64,000 nucleotides of DNA from Acinetobacter sp. ANC 3903 (GTDB lineage Bacteria > Pseudomonadota > Gammaproteobacteria > Pseudomonadales > Moraxellaceae), in assembly GCF_002135315.1 (NCBI RefSeq), contig NZ_NEGA01000005.1:124001-188000 (forward strand). Reading direction: 5' to 3'. Shown one piece after another: positions 39,183-50,959 of the stretch (position 1 is its first letter; the number at the start of each line of letters is the position of its first letter). A program made the position numbers and the translations under genes. The notes under the pieces were generated by a model that saw only the letters and a list, made by a program, of their open reading frames with translations, was not told the origin of the DNA and did not search any database.

Positions 39183-40247
39183 ATGACGAATCCACAACAT
39201 AGCGCACCCATTCTTGTGACAGGTGCGACAGGCTACATCGCTAGTTGGGTCATTAAAAATTTACTGGAGCAAGGCCATACCGTACATGCTACTGTCCGTG
39301 ACCTGAACAAAAAGCCAAGCTTTGCACATTTAGATAAAATTGCCGCTAAAACTACGGGCACACTTAAACTCTTTAAAGCCAATCTACTTGAAGCCAATTC
39401 ATTTGATGAAGCCATGCAAGGCTGTGAAATCGTGTTGCATATGGCATCGCCTTTTGTGGTGAACAACTTTAAAGATGCGGTAAAAGACATTATTGAACCT
39501 GCTATTTTAGGTACTGAAAATGTGCTGAATAGTGTCAATAAAACCGAGTCAGTTAAACGTGTGATCGTGACCTCGAGTATTGCCTCTACTTATGGCGATG
39601 CGATTGATATTCAACACACCGCAAAGAATGAGTTTGATGAGTCGCATTGGAATACCACCAGTTCAGAAACACATCAACCCTATTCCTACTCCAAAGTCAT
39701 GGCAGAACGTAAAGCATGGGATATGCAACAAGCACAGCAACGTTGGGACTTGGTCTGTATTAACCCGGCGCTGGTTCTCGGTCCCTCATTAACCGCAAAT
39801 ACCCAGTCAGGCAGTGTAGAAGTGCTGCAACAGTTTGCCAACGGCATGACCTTGTTCGGTGTACCGCCTATGTGGAATGGTATTGTCGATGTCCGTGATG
39901 TAGCGGATGCACATACTCAAGCCGCCTTTAATCCTGATGCCAAAGGTCGCTACATCATTAGTGGCGGTACGCTGAGCTTACTGGAAATGGGAAAAATTTT
40001 ACGTCACAACTTTGGTCCTAAGTTCCCTTTCCCACGTAATCAGCTCCCAAAAGCGGCTTTCAAATTGTTTGGTCCTTTGGCTGGTTTTTCTAAATCATTT
40101 GTTGAACTGAATATGGGCTATCCAATCTATTTTAATGCCAGTAAAAGTCAGCAGGAACTCGGCATGCAATACCGAAATATTGAAACCAGTCTGGTTGAGC
40201 ATTTCCAGCAATTACTGGATGATGGTGTCGTGAAGAAATATCTTTAA
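39183..40247 (+). CDS. NAD(P)-dependent extended SDR (dihydroflavonol reductase-like)
   Basis: 354 aa. Rossmann motif VTGATGYIASWV at about 12-23, NADP-type VRDLNKK loop, HMASPF, and catalytic YSYSKVMAERKAW (YxxxK). The family includes aldehyde/ketone reductases and flavonoid-type reductases; bacterial members act on varied carbonyl substrates. The specific substrate cannot be read from the sequence. Transcribed alone and convergent with ligA. Confidence 0.88.
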   Translation: MTNPQHSAPILVTGATGYIASWVIKNLLEQGHTVHATVRDLNKKPSFAHLDKIAAKTTGTLKLFKANLLEANSFDEAMQGCEIVLHMASPFVVNNFKDAVKDIIEPAILGTENVLNSVNKTESVKRVIVTSSIASTYGDAIDIQHTAKNEFDESHWNTTSSETHQPYSYSKVMAERKAWDMQQAQQRWDLVCINPALVLGPSLTANTQSGSVEVLQQFANGMTLFGVPPMWNGIVDVRDVADAHTQAAFNPDAKGRYIISGGTLSLLEMGKILRHNFGPKFPFPRNQLPKAAFKLFGPLAGFSKSFVELNMGYPIYFNASKSQQELGMQYRNIETSLVEHFQQLLDDGVVKKYL

Positions 40248-40265
40248 ATATTGAATCTCATCAAT

Positions 40266-40292
40266 AAAAAAGCCACCTTCGCGGTGGCTTTT
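40266..40292. terminator. bidirectional terminator between SDR gene and ligA
   Basis: AAAAGCCACC (40268-40277), loop TTCGC, GGTGGCTTTT (40283-40292). Confidence 0.85.
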
Positions 40293-40302
40293 AAGTTGAA
40301 CT

Positions 40303-42360
<2,058 letters not shown>

Positions 42361-42427
42361 CTAGTTCCGCCCTTCACAAATATTTGATCTACTCGCTATT
42401 ATAGAAATCGAGTCGTCCAGTTTCAAA

Positions 42428-43405
42428 TTAAACTTCTGTACTCTGACCTACGCGGTAGTCAATCGCAAAATGACGCCATTGCTCACGCAGTTGTGGCGTA
42501 AATTCCTGATTGTTCTGATCATACACGGTACCATCAACTTCACGTGCAATTAAACGTGAAAGACTGTCCATGGTATCAAAGGCATTTTGCACATCACTAT
42601 GTGGCAAGGCCAGGAAGAAAGCCAAGCCTTTCACCTGTTCAGTGGATAAGGTTTCCAGATCAAAACCGGACGCACCCTCATCGGTAATTTGCAATACCGA
42701 GAACAATAACTTACTGCCATCTTCACTATAGCGATGGAAACAGGCCATTTCACCAAAACGCAGACCGTATTTAAGCAATACTTTTAGGGTTTTTTCCCCT
42801 GAAAGTACGCGACGTTCCGGATAAACATTTAAAGCCACAAACTCAGCCGCAGTAGATAATGCACTGGCTTCATCCACGCGTTGCTGTTCATGCAAGTGTT
42901 CATCCAGAATGCTGCTTTCATCTTCAAAGTCTGAAATTTCAGCTTTGTCGATATTGCTGTTCAGGTTAAATTCAGCTGACGCTTTATCTTCAGCCCGCTC
43001 GGCTTGCTGTGCTGGCTCTGAGCTGGCTGCCGATTTTGTCTCTTCTACTGAAGCTGTAGCCTCGGCTTTCAATTCAGACTTCGCTAGAACTTCTGATGCA
43101 GAAACTGCTCCTTCTACAGGTGGGGCTGCTTCAGTTTTCACTTCTGCCTGCTGAGATGCTTTAGCCTGTTCTAGCGTTTTTTCATTTAAAGTCGGTTCAA
43201 CACGTTCTAGACTTGAGGCTTCATTGGCACTTTGTAATTGATCACGGACATGGCGAGGAATCACCGGTTGCTGGCTATCTGTATTGACATGAAGTTCTGA
43301 ATCTAATGAAGGTGCTGCATCCGCAGGTTTTTTAAACAATAACCTTAAACCGAATAACATAATGATAACGGCGATAACAATACCAACAATCGTGGTGACT
43401 TCCAT
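42428..43405 (-). CDS. zipA: cell division protein ZipA
   Basis: Anchors FtsZ to the membrane. 325 aa from MEVTTIVGIV; GGAG at the end of smc is its ribosome-binding site and a TTG five codons upstream is disregarded. N-terminal membrane helix (about 4-22), a long Ala/Glu/Ser-rich linker (about 30-190), and a C-terminal FtsZ-binding domain with HRYSEDGSKLLFSV and FLALPHSDVQNAFDTM. The smc stop is one base upstream. The smc-zipA-ligA order is common in Gammaproteobacteria. Confidence 0.93.
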   Translation of the reverse strand: MEVTTIVGIVIAVIIMLFGLRLLFKKPADAAPSLDSELHVNTDSQQPVIPRHVRDQLQSANEASSLERVEPTLNEKTLEQAKASQQAEVKTEAAPPVEGAVSASEVLAKSELKAEATASVEETKSAASSEPAQQAERAEDKASAEFNLNSNIDKAEISDFEDESSILDEHLHEQQRVDEASALSTAAEFVALNVYPERRVLSGEKTLKVLLKYGLRFGEMACFHRYSEDGSKLLFSVLQITDEGASGFDLETLSTEQVKGLAFFLALPHSDVQNAFDTMDSLSRLIAREVDGTVYDQNNQEFTPQLREQWRHFAIDYRVGQSTEV

Positions 43406-43406
43406 T

Positions 43407-46400
43407 TTATGACTCCGCAACTAAACCGTATTCTTTTGCCTGTTCCAAATCGACAGTGACTAATTTTGAGGTGCCCGGTTCCGGCATGGTAACACCCAAC
43501 AAATCTGTTGCCATCGTCATTGCAACTTTATTATGGGTAATGTAAATGAATTGAACCTGTTCAGAAAGTTCTTTTACCAGGTTACAAAACCTACCCACGT
43601 TTGCATCATCCAAAGGTGCATCCACTTCATCCAGTACACAGAACGGTGCCGGATTTAAACGGAAGATGGCAAACACCAATGCCAATGCTGTTAATGCTTT
43701 TTCACCACCGGACAATAACGCCAGAGAACTGTTACGTTTGCCTGGTGGTCGCGCCATTAGTTTTACACCCGATTGCCAGTCATCTTCAAGGCTTAAACTG
43801 GCTTCCCCGCCATTAAATACTTTAGGGAACAAGTCTTGCAGTTCATGATTGACCTGATCAAAGGTGGTCATGAACAATTTACGGGTTTCCTGGTCAATGC
43901 TTTTCATGGCGCCCTGTAATTGATCGACCGTTTTTTCAAGGTCTTCAATCTGGTGGCTCAGTTCTTCAAAACGTTTGGAAACTTCTTCATATTCTTCCGA
44001 AGCCGCCAGATTGACCGCACCGAGTTTTTCAAAGCGCTGCTGTGCCTGTTCCAGCTGTTTTTGATGGGCAACGATATCAATCGTTAAACCGTTAATCACT
44101 TCACTATTCAAAGCTGTCAATTGTTCTGAATAATGCTGGAAATCAGATTTGGCTGCTTGCCAGGCCAAACGCTTCTCTTCCAGCTGTCCGCGCAATTTTT
44201 CATCCTGCTGCTGATGCTGATGGCGCTGTTCGGTCAAGTGCTGCAGTTTTTCTTGAACACTGTTCAGCTCGACTTGCCACTCACTCCAGGTTTTTTGCAG
44301 TTTCTCGGTAATTTGCGCCTGCTCGTTAAACTGGGATTGCAGTGCCGGCAATTCCAGCTGTACCGGATCGACAAACTTTTTTGCCTGTTCCATTTGCGCA
44401 ATAATCTGCTGATATTGCGCTTTTGAGAATGAAGCATCTTTTTCAAGCAATTCAATCTGCTGCTGGGTTTGCGTGGCTTGACGACGCAGCAGCTCCAATT
44501 CCTGTTGCGCCTGCTGCCAGCTGTGCTGGGTATTTTCCAGCTGTTCACTCAGCTCATCAACCTGAAACTGCATGGTTTTGTAATTCGGTAAAGCCTGCTC
44601 CAGTTTCAGATTCAAGGCATGCAAATCAATTTCCAGATCATCTTTCTGCATGGCATCTTCTTCCAGCTGCTCATCCAGTTGTTGTAACTGATTTTGCAAT
44701 TGTTGCTTTTGTACTGAAAATGCCTGAACCGTGCTTTGTATTTTCGCAATATTGACATCAAGCTGTTGCAACGCTTTTTGCTGTAACCTTAACTGCTCTT
44801 GCTGATCTTGAATGTTTTTTTGCAGGCTTTGAGTCTGCTGTAACACGGCTGGCAATTGCTGTTCCGCGGCTTCAAGCTGAGGTAGCTGCTGTGCCAGTGC
44901 AGTTTCAATTTCATCCAAACGGATACGATGGCTGAGTGTCCCTTGCCCGGCTTGACTTGCTTCGTCATAAAACAGGCCAATGACCCAATCCTGAGCCACC
45001 TGATAACCATCCAACGTCAAGATGGACTGACCAATGCCCAATTGCGACTGTAAAGCCAAAGCCTGATTAAGATTGTCTACAACTGCCACCTGCTGCCAGA
45101 TAGAATGCTGCGGTGATTCAATCCAGTCGGCTAAACAAGGCAGCCCGATCAACTGAATCTGATCTTGCGAAGCATTGCTTTTAAGCTGACGGGCAATACT
45201 CTCACTAAAATCAGCATTCGCCTCTAATACTTGTGCAGAAAGCCATTTTGCCAAAAACTTTTCAATCAGATTGGCATGTGCTTTGGCCTGATCTTTCAGT
45301 TTCAAGACTTGCATCAATTGCATAGTATTGTCCTGAATTTTCGGACTATGCTTAATCAGTAACTGATTCAGGTTTTTCTGTTCCGATTGCAACACCTGAA
45401 TGGCTGCTTTCAAACTCGAAACATCATTTTTCTGCTGCGCGTATTGTGCTTGTACTGACTCTAATGCTTGTTTCTGAGTTTGAATATGGTGTTCTAATTG
45501 CTCAATCTGCTGGCTGAGTTGAACTTTTTCATGTTCCAGCTGTTCAATGTCATCTTGCTGATCCTGATTTTGAAGCTGTGCTGTTTGCTGTTGCAAGGTC
45601 TGTTTTTGCTGCTCGATCCGGGCAATATTTTTGGCCAGCTGCTCACTTTGCGCCAGCATCTGCATTTTTTGTTGCTGCTGTTTTTCAATCTGGGTTTTGA
45701 CCAGTTCAAATTGCTGTTGTATCTGTTGCTGCTGCGCTTTTAAATCACCCAGATTTTGGCTCTGATCCTGTCCCTGACTTTCTTGCTGCTGTAACTGTTC
45801 AGTCTGCTGTTCATGCTGAGATTGCAAAGTTTCAATTTGCAATTCAATCAGTTGTAACCGCTCTTTGGTCTGTCGTTTTTGCTGTTCCAGCTGAGTTAAG
45901 GTGGTCGTATTTTGCTGGAACAAGGACTGCTTCTGTTCCAGCGTCATTTTCAATTCAGAGAGTTTCTTTTCTGCCTGTTGCCACTCATTTTGCAGCGGTG
46001 TGGACTGCTGAATCAGGCGCTGAAATAATTCACTGGTTGCGGTCAGGTCATGTTCCAGCGTGGTGAGTTCAGAACGAACCAGTTTAAAACTATCCCCCAG
46101 TTCATTCATCTGCAAGGTATATTCCTGCTGCAAGCGACTGCTTTGCTCACATTGAAACGACAGCACTTCCACTTTGATGGTACGAATCTGGGTTTCCAGT
46201 TCTTTATATTGAATGGCTGTTTCGGACTGACGTTTCAGGGTTTTCAGCTGGGATTTTAGTTCCGCGGCAATATCTTCTAGACGCGATAAATTCTGTGTGG
46301 TGTGATCCAGATGCAGCAGAGTTTCACGGCGACGTGCCTGATAACGTGAAACACCGGCAGCCTCTTCAATAAACACCCGCATTTCTTCAGGTTTGGCATC

Positions 46401-46859
46401 GACCAGACGGTTAATCATGCCCTGTTCGATAATCGCGTAGGAACGCGGCCCCAAACCAGTACCCAGGAAAATATCGGTAATATCACGACGGCGGCATTTG
46501 GTGCCATTCAGGAAATATTCAGACTTGCCATCACGATTCACCTGACGACGCACTGCCAGTTCATTATAGGCATTGTAGGCGCCACCGAGTTTGCCATAGG
46601 TATTGTCAAAACGCAGTTCGACACTGGCGACCCCGACCGGTTTACGTTTCGCAGTTCCGGTAAAAATGACATCCTGCATGCTGCCGCCACGCAGCTGGCG
46701 TGCACTGGACTCCCCCATCACCCAACGTATGGCATCAATGACATTCGATTTACCACAACCATTGGGTCCAACCACAGCGGTACGATTTGCCTTGAAATGT
46801 AAAGTTGTACTGTCGGCAAAAGATTTAAAGCCGGAAAGTTTTAAGCTGCTTAAACGCAT
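43407..46859 (-). CDS. smc: chromosome segregation ATPase SMC
   Basis: Condensin ATPase, 1150 aa from MRLSSLKLSGFKSF; 13 upstream codons are rejected as they precede the conserved start and the AGGA site. Walker A GPNGCGKS at 31-38; very long Gln/Glu-rich coiled coils at about 170-500 and 660-1000 around the hinge (about 515-640); ABC signature LLSGGEKALTAL and Walker B FCVLDEVDAPLDD near the C-terminus. Works with ScpA/ScpB, encoded at 29657-31038. Coiled-coil arms are exceptionally rich in glutamine. Confidence 0.97.
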   Translation of the reverse strand: MRLSSLKLSGFKSFADSTTLHFKANRTAVVGPNGCGKSNVIDAIRWVMGESSARQLRGGSMQDVIFTGTAKRKPVGVASVELRFDNTYGKLGGAYNAYNELAVRRQVNRDGKSEYFLNGTKCRRRDITDIFLGTGLGPRSYAIIEQGMINRLVDAKPEEMRVFIEEAAGVSRYQARRRETLLHLDHTTQNLSRLEDIAAELKSQLKTLKRQSETAIQYKELETQIRTIKVEVLSFQCEQSSRLQQEYTLQMNELGDSFKLVRSELTTLEHDLTATSELFQRLIQQSTPLQNEWQQAEKKLSELKMTLEQKQSLFQQNTTTLTQLEQQKRQTKERLQLIELQIETLQSQHEQQTEQLQQQESQGQDQSQNLGDLKAQQQQIQQQFELVKTQIEKQQQQKMQMLAQSEQLAKNIARIEQQKQTLQQQTAQLQNQDQQDDIEQLEHEKVQLSQQIEQLEHHIQTQKQALESVQAQYAQQKNDVSSLKAAIQVLQSEQKNLNQLLIKHSPKIQDNTMQLMQVLKLKDQAKAHANLIEKFLAKWLSAQVLEANADFSESIARQLKSNASQDQIQLIGLPCLADWIESPQHSIWQQVAVVDNLNQALALQSQLGIGQSILTLDGYQVAQDWVIGLFYDEASQAGQGTLSHRIRLDEIETALAQQLPQLEAAEQQLPAVLQQTQSLQKNIQDQQEQLRLQQKALQQLDVNIAKIQSTVQAFSVQKQQLQNQLQQLDEQLEEDAMQKDDLEIDLHALNLKLEQALPNYKTMQFQVDELSEQLENTQHSWQQAQQELELLRRQATQTQQQIELLEKDASFSKAQYQQIIAQMEQAKKFVDPVQLELPALQSQFNEQAQITEKLQKTWSEWQVELNSVQEKLQHLTEQRHQHQQQDEKLRGQLEEKRLAWQAAKSDFQHYSEQLTALNSEVINGLTIDIVAHQKQLEQAQQRFEKLGAVNLAASEEYEEVSKRFEELSHQIEDLEKTVDQLQGAMKSIDQETRKLFMTTFDQVNHELQDLFPKVFNGGEASLSLEDDWQSGVKLMARPPGKRNSSLALLSGGEKALTALALVFAIFRLNPAPFCVLDEVDAPLDDANVGRFCNLVKELSEQVQFIYITHNKVAMTMATDLLGVTMPEPGTSKLVTVDLEQAKEYGLVAES

Positions 46860-46869
46860 AATGTCCTGA

Positions 46870-47565
46870 TCAACGTCGTGAACGTCTTGCCCATGCAAGT
46901 TCGATTTGTTTCATCCGTGTTAGAGATTCCAACACAAGGTTGCGCAAGTGTCGACAAAAATCGTCCATAAATAAAGTAGCTTGTTGTGATTTTCGGATCA
47001 AAACTGCATCAGTCACCAACTTAAACAAATCAAATGATTCCTGTAGCTCACGACGCGAGATATTTAAGGTTAAAAAATAGCTGCGGCGCAGTGAGGGTAA
47101 CAGTTCCTGATAGACCTTCATTAAGTAGGGATTGCCGACCATTTCATGTTGCCGAGCCAAGCCCTGAAAGATCAGGTCATAGAATTTTTCGGTATGCCCC
47201 TGACGGGTTTCTTCCTGCAATTGTTCCAACAATGCCTGAATTCTTTCGGCTTCATGGCTACGCCAGGTTTCGGCCATGCGTTGCACAATTTGACCACACA
47301 GCAATGCACACAGCTCAAACAAGGCACGTACCTGTTGAGCAGACATTTCCGAGACAATCGCACCACGGCGCGGGTAAATTTCAATCAGCTGCGTACGTTC
47401 CAGCAACAGTAGCGCTTCACGTACCGAACCACGGCTGACATCCAGTTCCGAGGAAATTCGCAACTCTTGAATGCGCTCACCTTCAACCAGTTCACCGCGA
47501 ATGATTTGTTCACTAATATGCCTGGCAATTTGCTCGGACAAACTGCCCTTTTCTTGTTCTTGCAT
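46870..47565 (-). CDS. GntR-family regulator, FadR/FCD subfamily
   Basis: 231 aa. N-terminal winged helix (about 8-70, LSEQIARHISEQIIRGELVEGERIQELRIS, then the recognition part DVSRGSVREALLLLE) and a C-terminal all-helical FCD ligand domain (about 80-215). Ligand unknown. It is 10 bases upstream of smc and may be cotranscribed with it. A FadR-type operator lies 115 bases upstream (47680-47692), suggesting autoregulation. Confidence 0.88.
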   Translation of the reverse strand: MQEQEKGSLSEQIARHISEQIIRGELVEGERIQELRISSELDVSRGSVREALLLLERTQLIEIYPRRGAIVSEMSAQQVRALFELCALLCGQIVQRMAETWRSHEAERIQALLEQLQEETRQGHTEKFYDLIFQGLARQHEMVGNPYLMKVYQELLPSLRRSYFLTLNISRRELQESFDLFKLVTDAVLIRKSQQATLFMDDFCRHLRNLVLESLTRMKQIELAWARRSRR

Positions 47566-47929
47566 ACTGTTCCTATCTTGTTTTTATAAGATGCAATCAA
47601 AAAAATTGGATAAATCTTGGGGGATAAATCCTGATTGTTACTTGCTTTTTTACTTGATTTTAACTGCAAAAAATATGACATTGTCAGACAATTTTTAAGT
47701 CGATAAAGCCAATATCAGTTTGTTATGAGTAGATCGGATAAAACAGTCTATTTCCGTCAAATATCCTACTCTAGACTAACTTCAACCTAAGTGATTCATT
47801 TAAATTATAAAATAAATCTTATTTTTAGTTCAGCACATCCACCGAAAAACAACAGAATAAGTGATCTCAAGGTGTGTATGCAAAAACCATAGCACACCTT
47901 TTCATCTCTTTTATATTGTTTTTTTTAAA
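47566..47929. other. intergenic region upstream of the GntR gene
   Basis: AT-rich. Holds the FadR-type operator at 47680-47692 and a hairpin with arms AAGGTGTG (47869-47876) and CACACCTT (47893-47900), inner TATG/CATA pairing, 30 bases past the stop of the TauE gene on the minus strand. The hairpin has no T-run, so it is only a possible terminator. Confidence 0.4.
47680..47692. promoter_or_regulatory. FadR-subfamily operator, probable GntR autoregulation site
   Basis: ATTGTCAGACAAT is a perfect palindrome around one base and fits the FadR-subfamily consensus TNGTNNNACNA exactly (47681-47691). It is upstream of the FCD-type GntR gene. Confidence 0.6.
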
Positions 47930-48739
47930 TTAAAAAAAGGTCGAAAAACCTTGATAAATAAAATACACCCCCACGGTTGCCAACAGGCAGGCAAAACATC
48001 TTTTCAGCATGGCTGGGGATAACTTATGCGCCACTTTTGCACCTAATTTCGCTGTCATGAAGCTCATGATACTAATGCCAATAAAGGCATAGATATGCAC
48101 ATAGCCAATGCTATGCGGTATTTCAACTTCTGTATTGGAACCAAACCACATAAAGCCTAAAGCACCGGCAATCGCAATCGGCAAACCGCCTGCAGCTGAG
48201 GTGGCCACCGCTTTCTGGATCACTACGCCATGCCGGCTTAAATACGGCACGGTCAGACTGCCACCGCCAATGCCAAATATGGCAGAGGCGATTCCGATTC
48301 CTCCACCCGCCAGTATTTGCATGGCTTTGGAAGGTAAATGATGGTCAGGGTCAACCGGTTTTCTTGCGCCATTAAACATGGTGTAAGCCACCCAAATAGC
48401 AAAACAACCAATCAATAACTGCAAGCCCTGACCAGAAATGTAGTCGGCAATGCCTGCCCCTAAAAATGCCCCGAATGCCAGACCTGGAGCCAGGTTGCGA
48501 AATACGTCCCACATCACTGCACCTCTTTTATGATGCGCTGTGATTGAGCTAATGGAGGTCACAATAATGGTGGCCAGCGAAGTCCCCAGAGCCAAATGCA
48601 TAATCACCGAAGGATCATAATGTAACTGGGTAAAGACGATATAGAGAATCGGAACAATAATCAGGCCACCACCGACACCAAACAGTCCAGCAGCAAAACC
48701 TGCCATTGCACCAATCAATAAATATATGATTAATTCCAT
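47930..48739 (-). CDS. sulfite exporter TauE/SafE family permease
   Basis: 269 aa from MELIIYLLIGAMAG; ten codons upstream are polar and unlikely. Two DUF81-type halves with about eight membrane helices; repeats GLFGVGGGLIIVPI and AIFGIGGGSLTVPYL are the family signature. Substrates of the family include sulfite, sulfoacetate and other organosulfonates; the one here is unknown. A fragment resembling its first 20 codons recurs at 49336-49425. Confidence 0.85.
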   Translation of the reverse strand: MELIIYLLIGAMAGFAAGLFGVGGGLIIVPILYIVFTQLHYDPSVIMHLALGTSLATIIVTSISSITAHHKRGAVMWDVFRNLAPGLAFGAFLGAGIADYISGQGLQLLIGCFAIWVAYTMFNGARKPVDPDHHLPSKAMQILAGGGIGIASAIFGIGGGSLTVPYLSRHGVVIQKAVATSAAGGLPIAIAGALGFMWFGSNTEVEIPHSIGYVHIYAFIGISIMSFMTAKLGAKVAHKLSPAMLKRCFACLLATVGVYFIYQGFSTFF

Positions 48740-49180
48740 TCGGTCATTTCCAGCCATTCGTAAATGCAAGTAGAGCGTGATATTAGATGAGTTTTACCGT
48801 TTTTTCCAAAAAATTAGTAAAATCATTAAATTGTATTTCTTGTCATCATCCATTTAACGCATAATCATCCTATCCATTAAAAGAGCTGTTCTTTCCGGCT
48901 CAATTCTGGTTTTGATGATGCATCATCATTTTATGATAAACCGAGTTTGAATAAGGAAGTGGATCGTTTTCTAAAAATGAGCAACGATTTGTATTCCGTT
49001 CATTCCCCAACTCTTCAAGTTCTTTTAAACCCTCTGCATTTTTTAATCTATAGTACGAATTTCATAGCTCACCATGCAATTCAGAAATATGGCTTGAATC
49101 ATCCACATTTCTATCAGCCGTATGATCTGAATTACAGACAGGCTAAAATTCAGCCTTCATTTTGCTATTGGATAGATCGC

Positions 49181-49309
49181 ATGATAGAAACTGAGCGCTT
49201 AATACTTCGGCAATGGCAAGCAAGTGATTATGCAACTTTCATTGAGATGGGATTAGATCCTGAAGTGATGAAATATATAAGCCTATTTAGCATAATGAGC
49301 ATGAGATAA
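49181..49309 (+). pseudogene. truncated GNAT acetyltransferase fragment
   Basis: MIETERLILRQWQASDY and FIEMGLDPEVMKYI are the standard start of RimJ/RimL-type acetyltransferases, but the frame ends after 42 codons and the acetyl-CoA domain is missing. The frame is open upstream to 48947, without a ribosome-binding site or recognisable protein. Confidence 0.65.
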
Positions 49310-49335
49310 AAATCACGCATAGCTTGATTCATGCT

Positions 49336-49425
49336 TCATCGTTTAGGCTTTACACCCTCTTCCGTAAAGAAACCTGTAGTACCTGCTGCCATTGCACCCA
49401 TCCATACATATATGATTAACTCCAT
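49336..49425 (-). pseudogene. fragment of a TauE/SafE-like gene 5' end
   Basis: On the minus strand ATG at 49425 reads MELIIYVWMGAMA, nearly the start of the intact permease at 48739 (about 36 of the first 40 bases match), then diverges and stops after 29 codons. It faces the GNAT fragment, so the segment looks like a scar of a duplication or deletion. Confidence 0.5.
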
Positions 49426-49453
49426 TATTCACATACCACTAGCTTAGATTTAA

Positions 49454-50212
49454 ATGGATTTAGAGACCCGACAGCTGCAAAAAATCCTGGATGATGCCCA
49501 TCAGCTTCCTGAAGTTTTAATCCTGAAACCTGTTACCACTTCGACCAATGATGATGTGCGCAAAATTGCACTTAAAGGCGTACACAGTGTTCTGGTTTGC
49601 AGTACCCGACAAACGCAAGGTCGTGGACAGCGTCAACGAGAGTGGGTATCACCTGAAGGCAACATTTATTTAAGCACCTTGCTAAATACACAAACCCCTA
49701 TTGACGGCCGGCTGGCGCTTGAAATTGCACTGAATATTTTGCAAATGCCGAGTTTGCAAGATTTAGGTTTGCAAGTGAAATGGCCGAATGACCTGTATAG
49801 TCGACAAGGTAAATGGGGCGGCATTCTGGTTGAACCGATTTCCCCGCATCAGGTTATTGTCGGGGTTGGTATCAACCTTGAGCCTGTTCCCAAAGAACAG
49901 ATTGACCAGCATGCAACCTCGTTGCGCGAATTAGGATTAAAGGATATTTCCCGTATTCAGCTGATTGCAGAACTGTATATGGCCATCCAGCAAGCCAGTG
50001 CATGGTTTGATCATGACTGCTGTAACCTGGCAGCACGCTTTAACCACTATGCCGCTTTTAAAAATCAGGCGGTTGAATTTGAAGACCATTCAGGGCTAAG
50101 TTCAGGGATCTTTTTAGGAATTCAGGACGATGGTTCGGTCAGTATTGAAACTCCGGAAGGATTAAAACAGTTTTATCAAGGGCGTTTACGCTGCCTGAAC
50201 CCCTCTGCGTAG
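49454..50212 (+). CDS. birA: biotin--[acetyl-CoA-carboxylase] ligase, monofunctional
   Basis: Attaches biotin to carboxylase carrier protein. 252 aa: the catalytic core starts almost at once (TTSTNDDVR), the biotinyl-AMP loop is GRGQRQREW, and KWPNDLY and GGILVEP follow. The N-terminal winged helix of E. coli BirA is missing, so this protein should not repress the bio cluster. coaX follows after 9 bases. Confidence 0.93.
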   Translation: MDLETRQLQKILDDAHQLPEVLILKPVTTSTNDDVRKIALKGVHSVLVCSTRQTQGRGQRQREWVSPEGNIYLSTLLNTQTPIDGRLALEIALNILQMPSLQDLGLQVKWPNDLYSRQGKWGGILVEPISPHQVIVGVGINLEPVPKEQIDQHATSLRELGLKDISRIQLIAELYMAIQQASAWFDHDCCNLAARFNHYAAFKNQAVEFEDHSGLSSGIFLGIQDDGSVSIETPEGLKQFYQGRLRCLNPSA

Positions 50213-50221
50213 AGAAATGCA

Positions 50222-50959
50222 ATGAAGAATTTATGGCTGGATATCGGCAATACCCGACTCAAATACTGGATTACTGAAAATGACCAGATTATTGAACATG
50301 CGGCAGAATTGCATCTGCAATCTCCTGCCGAGCTGCTGTTAGGCTTAATCCAGCATTTTAAAGGTCTAGGTCTGCAACAAGTCGGGGTATCTTCGGTTCA
50401 GGACAAAAAGAACAATGACCGTATCCAGAAAATTTTAAAATTTCTAGATGTACCAGTAAGCTTTGCCAAAGTACATGCCGAATATGCCGGTTTGCGCTGT
50501 GCTTATGAAGATACCAGCAAGTTCGGTATAGACCGCTGGCTGCAAATGCTGGCTGTAGTGAATAATCCAGAACAAAAATATTGCGTGATCAGTTGTGGAA
50601 CTGCATTGACCATTGACCTGACCGATGGCATGCAACATTTGGGCGGTTATATCCTGCCAAATCTGTATTTACAGCGTGATTCGCTGATTCAAAATACCAA
50701 AGGCATCAAGATTCCCGATGCAACATTTGATGAACTGACCCCAGGTCGTAATACCATCGATGCCGTACACCATGGCATTCTGCTCAGTCTGGTCAGCACC
50801 ATTGAAAAAGTGCTAGATAAGTATCCGAGCCAACTCATTTTAACCGGTGGTGATGCGCCCTTATTTGCCAGATATCTTGCCCAGTATCAACCTGCCATTG
50901 AGCCTGACCTACTGCTTAAAGGTCTGCAAAATTATATTTATTCGCTCACTGAAGCCTGA
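50222..50959 (+). CDS. coaX: type III pantothenate kinase
   Basis: First step of CoA synthesis. 245 aa ASKHA-fold: [10 protein letters not shown] (7-16) phosphate loop, [11 protein letters not shown], and the second phosphate motif [10 protein letters not shown]. The birA-coaX order is common. The end overlaps the convergent hydrolase gene by 22 bases. Confidence 0.93.
   Translation: MKNLWLDIGNTRLKYWITENDQIIEHAAELHLQSPAELLLGLIQHFKGLGLQQVGVSSVQDKKNNDRIQKILKFLDVPVSFAKVHAEYAGLRCAYEDTSKFGIDRWLQMLAVVNNPEQKYCVISCGTALTIDLTDGMQHLGGYILPNLYLQRDSLIQNTKGIKIPDATFDELTPGRNTIDAVHHGILLSLVSTIEKVLDKYPSQLILTGGDAPLFARYLAQYQPAIEPDLLLKGLQNYIYSLTEA

Noticed and set aside
47034..47438. 134-codon frame opposite the GntR gene
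   Set aside because: Shadow frame; GntR domains cover the same bases.
48947..49180. Open N-terminal extension in front of the GNAT fragment
   Set aside because: TTG start, no family resemblance, no ribosome-binding site; the recognisable protein begins at 49181.
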